64,000 nucleotides of DNA from Periconia sp. R9002 (GCA_023627715.1 JAMAHW010000028.1:248001-312000), one strand, 5' to 3'; numbered from the stretch's first letter, positions 32,500 to 44,928 are shown. Translations and numbers: made by a program. The notes: a model not told the origin generated them from the letters alone.

Positions 32500-33567
32500 A
32501 TGTCTAAGACACACCTTTCTAAGACTTCACAGCCAAAAGACACAATGGCATCCCTCCTCACCGACATCGATAACCACATTGCCTGGCAGCTCGCGTTATC
32601 CTCTCCCGACGCTGGACGTCGCGGTTCTGCGCAAACAACAGCCACAATGTTCGTCGACATGGATGAGACCACAGGAGAAATGTATGTTCGGTACCGCAAC
32701 TGCGATCCATCCTTCCGCAACCAAACTTTTCAAGATCTAGACAGCGAAATGGATTTTGAATTTTACCACCGCGAGCGTGGTAGCCTCGTAGTTTCGGGAA
32801 GTGATCCCGCCACTGGTTTCTCCTACGACTACGACGGCCACGTAATTCACGTCCATCGTGACGAGCATCGCCGCCATGTCGAAAATGAGAATCTCAAAAC
32901 TCCCGATAGTCTTGGTTCATCTAGATACTCGGAGTACTACGCAGTAGACGCCGAGACGTACGAAACGGGCCTCGACACCGTCGTCCACCACCTCGAAAAA
33001 GCAACACCAAAAAACGGCAAGACCCCTTGTCGAAAGTCCACAAGGGTAGCCCCATTCATGTGTCGACTCCTAAAAAAGTTCGAAAACGGCGGCGTGTGGC
33101 GACGCTTCAAAGAAGAGACGAAAACGAAGAAGAAGAAAACAAGGAGCAAACTTCTCGAAAAATCACGCTCTCTTCTACCTTCAAGGATTGCAGAGAAGAT
33201 TCTGGAGCTAGATGAGGATGATATGTGGAGTTCTCTCCGATGCTTCGTCTCACCACCCCAGAGTCCTTGCTTACCTCCTACGCCTCCACCTACGCCGCCT
33301 CCTTCTCCGACACCTCCTCGCCGTCCTCTTACGGATCCGCAAGTCCCGCTTCAGGGCTTCCGGCGCTTATCTCAAGATGACCTCATCCCGCCGGCTCTGA
33401 ACTTTAAGAAGCGATCACCGCGGGATCACCGCTCACGTCGTGGAGGCGGCGTAGCAAGTCAGGCTCATCCTTCTCACATGGCCGCCCCTTCAAACGCTAT
33501 TCCGCGTTCGAACCGCTTGGTGGATTTACGTCCAGGTGGGGGTGTTTGGGTCATGTCGTCGGAGTGA
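32500..33567 (+). CDS. Hypothetical basic, proline-rich protein
   Basis: Single-exon ORF of up to 355 residues; a second in-frame Met (MASLLTDIDN, nt 32545) may be the true start. The N-terminal part, about residues 16-150, has mixed composition and could be folded (MYVRYRNCDPSFRNQTF, FSYDYDGHVIHVHRDEH). A lysine-rich stretch (ETKTKKKKTRSKLLEK) and a proline run (PPTPPPTPPPSPTPP) follow, then a basic disordered C-terminus. No known domain is recognised and the function is unknown. Confidence 0.6.
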   Translation: MSKTHLSKTSQPKDTMASLLTDIDNHIAWQLALSSPDAGRRGSAQTTATMFVDMDETTGEMYVRYRNCDPSFRNQTFQDLDSEMDFEFYHRERGSLVVSGSDPATGFSYDYDGHVIHVHRDEHRRHVENENLKTPDSLGSSRYSEYYAVDAETYETGLDTVVHHLEKATPKNGKTPCRKSTRVAPFMCRLLKKFENGGVWRRFKEETKTKKKKTRSKLLEKSRSLLPSRIAEKILELDEDDMWSSLRCFVSPPQSPCLPPTPPPTPPPSPTPPRRPLTDPQVPLQGFRRLSQDDLIPPALNFKKRSPRDHRSRRGGGVASQAHPSHMAAPSNAIPRSNRLVDLRPGGGVWVMSSE

Positions 33568-33708
33568 ATGGGCGTAGCAGCTGAAGAGCTCGCGCGTTGT
33601 GAGGGTTTGTGGAGTGAGTTTCCGGCACTACTTACAGTGTTTATTCTCAAATTAGAGCATGTAAAGATTTTTTTTGACATCTTCTATGGCGTTGGTGGCG
33701 TAGCAGAT
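33568..33708. other. Spacer between hypothetical gene and MITE
   Basis: Short 3' region, no ORF. Confidence 0.4.
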
Positions 33709-33989
33709 TAACGTGGCTTACCACTAAGATGACCGTCCCCGCTGAATGACGAACATACACATTAGAGATGTTTGTATAAGAGCTCTTTGTTCTTCTACCC
33801 CCCTATCACTCTCAATAAATCTTTTTATAAGGAGAGAAGAAAAGAAGAGAAGAGGCTCTTTCTCTTATGTTCTTCTCTCCTTATAAAAAGATTTATTAAG
33901 GGTTGTAGGGGGTAGAAAAGAAGAAGCTCTTATACAAATTGTGTGTCGGTTGTTCAGCGGGGACAGTCATCTAGTGGTAAGCTACGTTA
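33709..33989. mobile_element. Foldback MITE with long terminal inverted repeats
   Basis: The two ends are inverted copies: TAACGTGGCTTACCACTA on the left and the complement of TAGTGGTAAGCTACGTTA on the right. The pairing continues through the TCCCCGCTGAA block, the TATAAGAGCT block, the CTACCCCC/GGGGGTAG blocks and AATCTTTTTATAAGGAGAG, to a purine-rich centre at about 33842-33862. Almost the whole 280 bp is therefore a large imperfect hairpin. TA at each end may be the target duplication, giving an element of 33711-33987 and suggesting Tc1/mariner-type mobilisation. It has no coding capacity. Confidence 0.85.
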
Positions 33990-36900
33990 TGTTGTTTTTA
34001 TATCTTTTTTAACGTTTATAGAAGGCGTTGTAGACCAGAATCAAAACACCAAACTGAAAAAAGGAAAGGAAAAAAAGAGTGAGAAATATCGCATAGTAAC
34101 AAATCTACTTTCAGCATTAACACAACAAAAAAATCCATAAAAACGTGCCCGACTTGGACGTACGCCCAGATAGGAAAAAAAAAAGACTAATTAAAAGAAA
34201 AGACCGGTCACCTATTTCACAAGAAAAAATATCAACAGGTTAAACATAACCTCGCACTGTAGAGACTTATAATGTCTATTACTTGGAAGTTTTTATATAA
34301 AAAGAAAACTTTGATTATTTTAGTGATTAAGCCTACTCGCTTTTTTTCTGCTCAGGTAGTACGAATCCCTTCAATTACTTCGCCTCTAAAAAAAATGTCA
34401 ATTAACCACTAACTATTAAACTACACGCATTTACCCACCACCTTCCTATAGTGCCAAAACAAACACACATTTATTATACCAAGAAATCCATCTACCCTCC
34501 TCTCAGCCTACCTACCTCTCTGAACTAAGTCTTGCCATATACCAGCCTGTTTCGTGTCGTGTCGTGTCGTGCCAAGACTAGTTAGTACTTGCAAAACCCC
34601 CCCGAAAACCATGTCAAAGCAAGTACATATATACCTTAGGTATCCACGAGCTCCCATACCCAGCTCAAAACACCAAAAGGTCAAGAACATCATCATACAC
34701 TTAACTGCCGGAGGAGCGATATGAAGACCGGAGTAGGTCTACCATTCGAGGTGGTGTAGGTTTTAAGTACTTGGGGGAAATATGATGTTTCATGGAAGGG
34801 AGAGTGCTGAATTAAGATTTTATGATTTATTCGAATTACTAGGTCATTACTTGTAAGGTAGCCTACCTGTCCGGTGACTATATCTACACGTGCCTATATA
34901 CATGTAGATACGTAGAAACCTGCATCAATAGGTACAATAGGTACATACCCACCCACTCCAAAATCCCAACCTCATCAACTTTGAATCCAACGGAGCTCTC
35001 GAAAACCTTATCTCGGCAAAACAACAAGGCAAGCAGCAAATAATTCAAGTACGTACCTGTTCGGTACGCTCTGGCTGGCTGTGGGCCCTGCAACTGCAGT
35101 AAGGCGTAAAACAGTAAGCTGAGCAAAGCACGCACTCACGAGGTCCGGTCCGATGGACCAGTTCAGCAATAGCGAACGTTAGGTAAGTAATGGAGTAAGC
35201 ACGTAGTCTATTCCCGAAGGAGGTAAACGCGGATGAGTAGGGCTGGCGTACGACGGGGGTTCGTTAGGGAAAAAGGTACGAAGGTTTAGGTACTTGGTTG
35301 TTTTGGACGCGCGGGCGCACACGTGCAGCTGCGTGGGAGGTTGGATGGGTGGGCGGATGGTCCTCGCGTGTACCTTACTGCGCTCTCGATTTACTTCAAG
35401 TTGCCTATTTTGTTGTAGGTGGGCGTCGCAGACTGTCGGTATTTTTGTGCATGCTATACGGTAGGGTAGTGTACATAGAAATATGTACCTGTGCATGATG
35501 GATGGTCATGCCAGATTTGTGTTGTTGAGCTGTGGAGGTTGAAAGTATTAAAGGAAGAAGAGGATAGCAGCGGGAAGAAATGACGACTTGCAGTTTCTTC
35601 TAGTTGAGGTACTGCTGTTGTTTGGCCTGATGCTGATGCTGTGATTCCTTTTGATAAAATGATGAACGTCTTCCGCCTGGCGAAACGCCTAAAAAGGGTG
35701 AGGAAGGGTTCGGGGTTCGAAGGAATCGGGATCGGTTTATGAAATGTGGGGTTGCATTGCGCCAAAAGGGCATCTTACGCTCAAGAGGGGCTGTGCAAAG
35801 GAAAATGAGGGTTCACGCTGGAGAGCGAAACGGGAATGCGTTGCGTATGCGTTTTGGGACGTGCATTCGATCAATTTGCGTAATGGAGTACGTAGTTCAG
35901 GCTGAGTAAGCCGTGACTAAGATTGATCGAGTCGTATTGGTCAATTGGTGATGGAGGATTGCGCTCAGGGCAAAAACAAACATGAGAGCCTGGGAGAGAG
36001 AATGGCAAAAGCGTGAACCGATCGGCGGAGGAATCGGCGAGATAGGACCATGATCACCATGGATACTGTGGGCAACGGGTGTACGAAACAGGCGGTTTTG
36101 ATATGCGAGTGGAGACCTTGGATATGTGGTCGGAGATGGGAACAATTGGTGTTTGTTGTTCCAGTAGAGGTCTGCTGCTCCCAGCGATTCCCATGATTGT
36201 TTAGTATATGTTTCTCTACAATTATTGCAATAGATTGTTCAGTGAATGTATACGAAGTGCGCACAAGAGTCGAGGCGATATAGAAGAGACCGGTGCTGGC
36301 AGCGTTGAAATCAGTTATTGAGGATGAAGAAGAAATGACATGGTTTGATTCGATGATTCGTCAAATAGATAGTACATTCACTTCACTTTGTATATGGACA
36401 GCAAGACGAGCAGCGCGGCAAGGGTTTGATGTTATGTAGGTAGCACCATTACCATCAATCAGCGTGTGGTGGTGTAGCCGTGACCAGTACAGAACGAAGG
36501 ATAGAGCCAACCGATTTTGTGGGTCTCAATCTTGGTAGAGCATTACGCGTCGAGGGTAGCGAGCCGCAACGGCGCGTCTCCAGTGGAACTGGAAGAGCAA
36601 AAATACCCAGCAGTTGGTTGATCCAAAGCGCGACCAGGTGGAGTAGAATGAATGGACGAGACGGTCCGTGTCGCAGGAGGCCAAGGATCAGCGTTGGCTT
36701 CTCATTGGCTGCTGTTGTCTGAAATGCTGTTTGTGATGGTTGAATTTTTATGGACACTGATGTTCATGTTTGACCTGAGGGACCAAAACCCAGTGCGCCG
36801 CAGGGAAATTGGAGGGCTTTACACAAGTACAAAAGATACAGAACACGTGCAGCCATGTTGTTGAGTGAGTGTGCAGCATGCTGATGTTGTGGGAGGGGTC

Positions 36901-38415
36901 ACCGTGAGCTTCTACCTACCTATTCAGTCAGCTAGGTAGGATCACGTAAAATTTTCGTTGCTGATGTCGACAGCTACGACGGAACGATGCTGAGTGTAGG
37001 TCATTAGCTGGATGACGGGAGATTAAATCTCGAGGTTGTGCCTGAGAGTGGTAATTGAGGGGTGCGACGCAATGGTGGCGGAGCACCTGGACAGCTGGGC
37101 TTCCGCGAACGGGCGACGCTTGGGGCATTATTGGCAATCCCAATCCGGCCCGGACGCAAACCGAAATAGATCACCCGCCAGGGACTACCTACGCAGACGA
37201 AGAGACACAAACAAGGGCGAGGCGACAACGGTGATGAACGGATGCTGTACCAAGTAGATGGGATGCGTCTTCATTGTGAAGCTCGTGGTGAAGCAGAAAT
37301 CGAAAGGTTTGGAGCCACCAAAGGCGCAATTAGCAGCGCATGCGACTCTGATCGTCTCGCACCCCTATCCCCAGTGAGACGCAAAGAGACGAGGCGAGAC
37401 GACCACCTCCTGTCACTCACCTTGACAGTTCGCAGCAAAAAGCTTAGGTACCTACCTACCGCTGCTGTGTCCTCAGACATCCACAACATAATTCCATTTT
37501 CTTGGCCGCATTGCGATTGAATCTTGACCAGCTGGCTGTTGTCGTTGTTGTGGCTGCGGTTATTGATTGATTATCGACCACCACTAATAATAATCACAAC
37601 AAGCACCACCACCGTCGCCCACGCCAGGAACGAACATTGGAAGAGGCTGGCTGGCCGGTCCGCTGATTTGCTGCTTTGCTTGCTGACTTAGTTGCACCCT
37701 TGCCTTTTCTTTTGCCTCGTCCGGCGCTCTACAATCCCATCGCGTTGTTGACACATAGCACGTGGATTGCATCAAACGACCATCATCCTTCTCAACAACA
37801 GACATCATCAGGTAGGTAGGTAACGTAGCTGTTTGCTTTTGTTCTGGAACTATAACTCATGACTGACGGCTTGGTAGCAGCTATAATAGGCCCATCCAAA
37901 GAAAGGCTCGCTGGGCGGTCAGCTTTCTTCCTTCTTTACGAGCCACTACCAGCCTGAGGCTAGCGCCTGAGCTCCTGTCCGGGGTCCGCAACCCGCGACT
38001 TCCCCTCTTACAGACTAGTCCATTTGCGCCTGCCCCCGTCCCAGCCTGTCGCCGCTGCCCGGTTTCTACCCCTTCCCAACCCTCGTCTTGTCCTGTTGCA
38101 TCACACTCTACCTACCTTACCTACTCCAAACCCTTTCGTCAATCACGACCTGCCACTCGTTTTTCCCACTTACCCTACCTTCTCAACCTCCCCACCTTGC
38201 CTTTTCCACCACAACGAACACTGCCGTCTCCCTCGATATAGCCTTCTCGATCCCGTCGCCGCTGGTTTGGCCGTCCCCTTTCACCGTACTTGCCCTGGGC
38301 ACCACGCCCCCGTTCACTCCAGGCCGTCCGCCTTCTTCCACCACCGTTCCGCCGTAATACTTTCTCTCCCGGACGACCAGCCCACCGTACACGCACGAAT
38401 ACAAACACGCCCATC
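33990..38415. other. 4.4-kb gene-poor region upstream of the TRP-like gene
   Basis: No supported gene. 33990-34480 is A+T-rich and resembles decayed repeat DNA. GTCGT-type short tandems occur at about 34554-34571 and several TAGGTAC motifs between 34630 and 37460. The last 600 bp (about 37810-38415) are pyrimidine-rich and are the probable promoter and leader of the TRP-like gene. Regulatory RNA cannot be excluded. Confidence 0.4.
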
Positions 38416-40717
38416 ATGTTCCCCTCGCTGTCCGCAGCCGTCGCGCTGCTGGCCGCCGCCTCGCTCCCTCTCGCATCCGCCAAGGAGCGTATGATTGAGA
38501 GTAAATCCCTCAACCCGTGCATGGCCAACTCCAGCTTCTCGGCAACGCTGTTCAACGTCGTCTTCACCCCCGACAACAGGACCCTCACCTACGATGTCAA
38601 GGGAGTTTCGGGTATCAACACAAAGGTCACCGCCGAACTGGAGCTCATCGTCTACGGCTTCTCCGCCATGAAGCAGGACCTGAAACCCTGCAACACCCCC
38701 GAACTGGGCGGTCTTTGTCCCATGCGAGCAGGTAACCTCGAAATCAACTCCAACCTCGACATTAGCGCCGATGTGATGAGCAACATCCCCGGCATCGCCT
38801 ACACCATCCCCGATCTCGACGCCTCGGTCCGCATCAAGATTTCCGACGAATCCACCAAGCAGCAGCTGGCTTGCGTCGAAGCAGAGCTGTCCAACGGTCA
38901 TACGGTTCAGCAGAAGGCTGTGAGCTGGGTCACCGCCATCATCGCTGGTATAGGTCTCCTGGCATCCGCCATCACCTCGGGTCTGGGCCACTCCAATACC
39001 GCCGCTCACGTAGCCGCCAACGCCATGTCCCTCTTCGGTTTCTTCCAGACGCAGGCCTTTTTCGGCATGGTCGCTGTCCCTCTCCCTCCCATTGTTGCCG
39101 CATGGACGCAGAACTTCCAATGGACCATGGGTATCATCCGCGTCGGTTTCCTCCAACGCATGGCCACCTGGTACCAGCGTTCCACCGGAGGCACACCTAC
39201 TACCTTCATCTCCAATCTGGAGAAGGTCTCCGTCGAAATCATGAAGAGAGATGTCGTTAAGCGTGGCATCGATACCTCGCGCCGGCTGATGACCAGGGAC
39301 GCTATCCACGAAAGTGCTCGCCAGGTTACCAACTTGGTGGCCCGTTCCAACGCCGACAACAACCAGATCCTTTCATCGGGCGACCAGCGCGCCATCCTCC
39401 GCGGTATCGAGCGTGTGGGTTTCAAGGCCCACATGGAACCCACAAACATTTTTTTTACGGGATACGTCTTCTTCATCATCTTCGTCCTCCTGGTCGTCGT
39501 CGGCGTGATTGCTTTCAAATACATCTGTGAAGCTCTTGTCAAGGCTGGTAAGATGAAGAATGATCAGTTCACTGACTTCCGCAACGGCTGGCAGACGGTA
39601 CTCAAGGGAATCCTTTTCCGTGTCATTCTCATTGGGTTCCCGCAGATGATGGTTTTGTGCTTTTGGGAGCTCACCCGACGTGATTCGGCTGCCGAAGTGG
39701 TTTTGGCCGTCTTCACCTTGCTCACCATGATGGGAATACTGGGCTGGGCTTCGTCCAAGGTCGTTCGCATCGCCCAGCGATCGATTGCCATGCACAAGAA
39801 TCCCGCCTACATTCTCTACTCAGATCCCGTTGCCCTCAACAAGTGGGGCTTCCTTTACGTGCAATTCAAGGCTGCCATGTACTGGTGTATCATCCCCGTT
39901 CTGGTCTACATCCTCGTCAAAGCCATGTTTATTGGTCTGGCTCAGGGAGCCGGTACCGTTCAGGCCATCGCCCTGTTGCTCATCGACATTGGTCTATTGA
40001 TTGGTGTGTGCGTCCTGAGGCCGTACATGGATAAGAAGACGAACGGCTTTAATATTGCTATTGCCGCGATGAACGCTCTTAGCGCCCTTTTCATGTTCTT
40101 CTTCTCTGGAGTTATTCAAAATCTGGTTTGTTCTTACCCAACGCATGATTCGTATAATTATGTACTAATGTAATGATCAGGGAATTGTCCAAGGTGTCAT
40201 GGGTGTTCTTTTCTTCATCTTCAACGCCGCTTTTGCTCTGGTCCTGCTTCTAATGGTGCTCGTCGCTTCCGGCTTCGCCTTGTTTACGAGCAACCCCGAT
40301 ACCCGGTACCAACCGATGCGTGATGACCGTGGTTCCTTCATCAAGTCCCAGACGCAGCTCACCACCGAGTTGGACGCTCTCGGTGCCACTGCCCGTGGTG
40401 AGGGCAAGGGCCAGCACGCTCGCCTTGATGACGATGACGATCAGATGGAGCGCCAGCAAATCGCCGCCAAAGAGGCAGGCTTCTCGGAGCACTACCAACC
40501 GGCTCCGCCGCGCAGCCCCGTTCCTCAAGCTGCGCCGTACGGATCCAACAACAACAACGTGCCCGCCACCAGCCCTCCTTCTTATTACGGACGCAACAGT
40601 CCGCCTTCTGCCCCTCAAACGGCGTACGGGAGGGCGGGCAGCCTGAAGAATGAGGCACAGTATCGATCTGCCAACAACTCCAGCCCGTGGCAAAGGGGAG
40701 CAGGGTACGATCATTGA
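38416..40717 (+). CDS. TRP-like ion channel / flavin-carrier (Flc) family membrane protein
   Basis: Exons are 38416..40125 and 40181..40717 (phase 0, 55-nt intron), 748 residues. The ATG at 38416 gives a clear signal peptide (FPSLSAAVALLAAASLPLASA). Next is an ML-like lumenal domain of about 140 residues with paired cysteines (NPCMANSS, LKPCNTPELGGLCPM). The TRP-like region follows with about nine membrane segments (for example VSWVTAIIAGIGLLASAI, GYVFFIIFVLLVVVGVIAF, LLLIDIGLLIGVCVL). The cytosolic C-terminus is disordered and proline/asparagine-rich. Yeast Flc proteins affect FAD import into the ER, calcium homeostasis and cell-wall integrity, and fungal relatives are called TRP-like or PKD2-like. 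The assignment to the family is firm, the transported species is not. Confidence 0.93.
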
Positions 40718-43395
40718 CGCCAGGGGGAGGAGCGAACGTCCGTCTTGAACGAGAACGAACGCATCATCGAGATGTACGACCGTTCCTCCAAGGCGTATCA
40801 CTGAGAAGAAGTCGAATAGTAATCATGGACAATTATTCGTCGTGTGCATATCATCATCCTCCATTTGCAATTGGTACATCTATAATTCCCCCGGGTATGC
40901 TTTGAAGCCAGGAATTTTGCCCTGCCACTTTGATGGCAGGGACAGTCATGACAAGGGCGGCGTTTCATTTCTTAGTTTCATCATCACATCTCATTGCGCC
41001 TGTTTCGTGTTTGCCCAGGGCAGGAAAAGACATTTTACATAATTTCTGAGTTTTTTTTTTTGAGTATTTTGGCTGATTTCCCCTTTTTGCCCGTTTATTC
41101 CTTTTGTTCTGATTTCCCCTCATATGGGTCGCAGGCGTTGTATGCCATTGTTTTCCCCGGAGCTAGTCTTGGCTGTGCGCGCGTATCGAGGGGGGTTTGT
41201 GGCGCGTAGCAGCGCCAGCCTCCTTTGTGTTTGAGTATCTACATGGCTGGCTGTGGAGAGACGAGGGAGTGAGCTGTGACTGTAGCAGCGGTGGGGAGTG
41301 GTTTGCGCTGGGGTGTGCATGTTGGAAGTGGCAGCGAACTCGACTGCTTCGTGCAAGGTTCCTTGTACATGTAAACAATGTAGACAGTGGATGATGGGTC
41401 TGGTGGTGACAAGGGCCTCGGATAGATGAAATACATTGTGTGTGGAAACTATTATTATCAGATGAACTTGGCGTATCCCCAAGTGCTGTTATTGATTCTC
41501 TCCCAGTCCACGTTTTCTTTTAATTTCGTCTTTTTGGGTATGTTCAACACGAGATGAAAATGACATGTTGGAGAAGGAATGTTTGTTTGGCTGTTTGATT
41601 TGATTGTAATCGTAACTTGGTGACCACAAGCATGCACGTATGCAGATGATCTGTCACCACGGTACGGGTACTCGGGTACATTACCGTACCAATTCCTCAC
41701 GTGTGCGTAGGTAAACTCAATCGTACGTTTTGGAGGGAGGCTGACATCTAGCATCATCATCGTCATCATTGTCATGAATGAATAAAGAAGGTTAAACGCG
41801 ATATTACATCACCACCGTTTATGGAAGCGTGAGGCATTATGGAAGCATTCTTTACTTTGGTGGTGGTAAGTGCCGTTGGCAGCCAATCAGTGGGCCCACG
41901 TTGGCAAGGCTGGCGCTTTGACTTGATATCCACCTTCGGATAGTTTAGCCACCCACGCGAACGCGAAGTTCAACGTGAACGAGCACGAGGCGGACCGGAG
42001 CGATGCCATGCATGCAGGTGTGAGTGATGCCATGCTGGCTATGCGTGTCTGGTCCCCTTCTTTTCTTCTTTTCTGCGGCGTTACTCCTTTTGTATTATCC
42101 GGATGGCCCGTCGCGCTGTCTGTGACTGTGACTCCTTGGTTTACACAGTACAGCATCTCTTATCGTCGACTTACTCGCTCGTATAGGAGGCGGAGATGAA
42201 GCGATGTTGGTGTTGGACAGGCAAGGCATCGACGCATCGTACTTGTCGTCGTCGGCCCGTGATAATCGTCTGCTCTTTCACTGGCTACATTACACGTCCG
42301 GACCGATGACTCTCATGTGAGCCACCAACCTTGAGTCCATCCATACCATGGCAAATCAAACCCCCTCGTCACCTTGTAATTTGCACCCAGCGCACGCGAA
42401 AAACAAAAAAAAAATCGCCGTCAAGGGTCCTGACAGACACCCCCAGCCAGTTTTCCCTTTCACCGGGGCGCCCATAGGATATATCTACTAACCCTATTCC
42501 CCCCGAACTCCTGTGCGACTTGCTCTGCTTCACCATCCAGCTCCATCACCGCCCATTCGCGGTGCCACGCCGCCCGCCGCGCCCGCTACACGTCCATTAT
42601 TTGCACCTCGTCCATCGCCTTGGGTGCCCATCCGCCCCCATCCGCTCTATCCAAGTCTCCGTTTTGATACCCAGTTATCATTACCCGCCTACCATCTCCC
42701 TCTCCCACCATGGATCGCCATTGTTGAAACCGCATACCCCCTCCTTCCATTCCCACATTTGTAATAGTAATTTTCTATACTTAATATATTAGGTTATTTC
42801 TTTTCGCCTTCTCTTCATTCGTCGCCAAGGAGTTTTGGATTTTTAGGTTTGTCTGGATCGGAGCTTGAGACGTTCTGCTTTGGTTCGACAACGCTCCTGC
42901 CCGTGCCAGTCCAGCGGGTTGGTCTTGGACAAGTACATACTTACGCCTACCATCGTCGTCGTCGTCATTATTAATTTCTTTCCCCTCCCTTGGGTTCGCA
43001 TTTCAAGAATTATTATTTACTTCTCTTCTTTTCCTGTGCTTTTTTTCACATTACCCTTTCTTTGTTATATATTTCCTTGTAGAGTTCCTCCATTCTTCCT
43101 CATCGGATTCCCCATCGTCACACGCCGTCGTTTTCACCATCTCCCCGTCGTTGTGTGACTTATATCGGCACTCCTATACAAAGCATCGTGTCTGGACTTT
43201 TGGCGTTGTGCAATACGCACTCGCCCTCCTTTGCCTGGATCCAGGAGAGCGGGTCTCGACAGATCGAGTGTTACACACCCGCCTTTCATTGTGCTTGAAC
43301 ACAACAAACACATCGAACATAGCACACAAGTCTCGACCATCATCCATTCCCTGGCCTTCTTCTATAAAAGATTAGATCCTGTTTCGTTTCACAAC
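40718..43395. other. Intergenic region and long leader of the kinase gene
   Basis: About 2.7 kb without a supported gene. From about 42480 to 43395 the plus strand is strongly C/T-rich, as in long fungal promoters or 5' UTRs of regulatory kinases. A poly-T run is at about 41050-41060. Confidence 0.45.
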
Positions 43396-44928
43396 ATGTC
43401 AAAGCTACCAAATTTTGTATTTCCACAAGGACTGCTGGACAGCGCAGTGTCAACACCTCTCCCTCCGTCGCCCAACGCAGAAGAGAAAGATACAGATACA
43501 CTCAACAATCCCAACGCCGAGAGACCGAGGCTTGTAGTCAGAACCAGATCCAAGGACGGACAGCGCGGAACCGGATACAGATCTTCGGTACCTGAGGCGT
43601 CGTGGACACAAAGAACGCAATCTAAGGGACCTTCAACACCTCCAGAGTCCCCAGTAAGATCTCGTGCTCACACAATGGGTGCGGATCATCACCTAAGTAA
43701 AGGGCCTGGTGCCTTCGAGGATACTCCCATGTCACCTCCGTTAACACCCATCACCGCACGGCATGCCTCGTCGAATTCGGATGTCAGCCTCAAGGCTTTG
43801 AGCAGGACCATGTCACCCCAAGCGGCAGAAAAAGCCAAGAACAGCAACGGCACGATTTCCTTTCCATTCTGGGACACGGACTATGATATCTTAACCGTGG
43901 GACCCAAAGCGATCAAAAAGGTGCTTGGCAGTGGTGTATGGAGCGATGTCTACCACGCCATCCCCACTCTTCCTCACTCCTCCTCCACCACCACCCTCGA
44001 TGCCCAGTCCAACAACTCACGACCCCTAACCCCACGATCCAGCTCTTCCAGTATATACCTAGCGTCCTACCTGCCGTCCGCCTACGCGATCAAGACGCCA
44101 TCCAGCGCCGCCGCTCAGAAGGTCCTAGCCCAGGAAGCCCACATCCTATCGTATCTCACACGCCTCCCCAAGGCCTCAGACTACCTCGTCCCCTTCTACG
44201 GCCAGGACCCTCGCAGCGGCGCCCTCGTCCTCAAACTCATGGACAGCACCCTCGAGTCCTATATCAACGACACCCTCAACACCCTCCCCGAACCCTCCCG
44301 CGCCGCCAAACTCGCCGCCACCTTCCCAACCATGACCCGCCAGCTCCTCACCGGCCTCGACTGGCTACACTCGCACCACTGCGTCCACGCCGACATCAAA
44401 CCAGGCAACATCCTCGTCTCCACCACCCCGACCTCGTCCGTCCCGGAAACCCTCCTCACCGACTTCTCCTCCGCCATCCTCTCCCTCCCGTCGTCCTCCA
44501 CCCATCCCTCACCACACACCGACGCACACGCGCAAGCACCCGTCGGCGGCGGCACCTGGGACTTCCTCGCCCCGCACTACCTGCACCCAGCCACGCGCAA
44601 CGCGCTGCCCACGCCCGCCGCCGACCTCTGGGCCACCGCCATGACGCTGCTCATCCTCGCCACGGGCGTCTCGCCCTTCGCCTTCGTCGGGTCCAACTTA
44701 TTCCAGCGCCGCGAGCTCATCAGGAAGGCCGATCCCGTCTCGTTTGTCGGGTATGGCGACGTCGGGGCTACGAGTGTGGCGCGCTTGAAGGGGTTGGGTT
44801 TGGGTGGTGGTGGAGGTGGTGGGGGGGTGGTGAAGTGGTTCCGGAAGGTCCTGGTGCGGGAGGAGGAGGAGGCGAGGATTGTGGAGGCGAAGGTTTGGTT
44901 GGGGGAGTTTGAGGGGTTGGGTGTGTGA
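43396..44928 (+). CDS. Divergent serine/threonine protein kinase
   Basis: Encodes 510 residues from the ATG at 43396 (MSKLPNF); the frame is open further upstream but that part looks like leader. Residues 1-155 are disordered. The kinase domain has the glycine loop GSGVWSDVY (from Gly178), the VAIK-like YAIK with Lys233, the catalytic loop HADIKPGN (Asp333, Lys335, Asn338), DFS in place of DFG (Asp356), APH in place of APE (LAPHYL), and DLWATAMTLL of subdomain IX. All metal- and ATP-binding residues are kept, so activity is likely despite the altered motifs. Glycine-rich GLGGGGGGGGVV lies near the C-terminus. Substrate unknown. Confidence 0.85.
   Translation: MSKLPNFVFPQGLLDSAVSTPLPPSPNAEEKDTDTLNNPNAERPRLVVRTRSKDGQRGTGYRSSVPEASWTQRTQSKGPSTPPESPVRSRAHTMGADHHLSKGPGAFEDTPMSPPLTPITARHASSNSDVSLKALSRTMSPQAAEKAKNSNGTISFPFWDTDYDILTVGPKAIKKVLGSGVWSDVYHAIPTLPHSSSTTTLDAQSNNSRPLTPRSSSSSIYLASYLPSAYAIKTPSSAAAQKVLAQEAHILSYLTRLPKASDYLVPFYGQDPRSGALVLKLMDSTLESYINDTLNTLPEPSRAAKLAATFPTMTRQLLTGLDWLHSHHCVHADIKPGNILVSTTPTSSVPETLLTDFSSAILSLPSSSTHPSPHTDAHAQAPVGGGTWDFLAPHYLHPATRNALPTPAADLWATAMTLLILATGVSPFAFVGSNLFQRRELIRKADPVSFVGYGDVGATSVARLKGLGLGGGGGGGGVVKWFRKVLVREEEEARIVEAKVWLGEFEGLGV

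Noticed and set aside
38314..39309. Minus-strand ORF of 331 codons
   Set aside because: Antisense to the conserved TRP-like/Flc gene; composition (G, D, E, H-rich) is that of a shadow frame.
43938..44912. Plus-strand ORF of 324 codons in another frame
   Set aside because: Overlaps the kinase domain; the arginine/histidine/proline-rich translation is typical of a shifted frame in GC-rich DNA.
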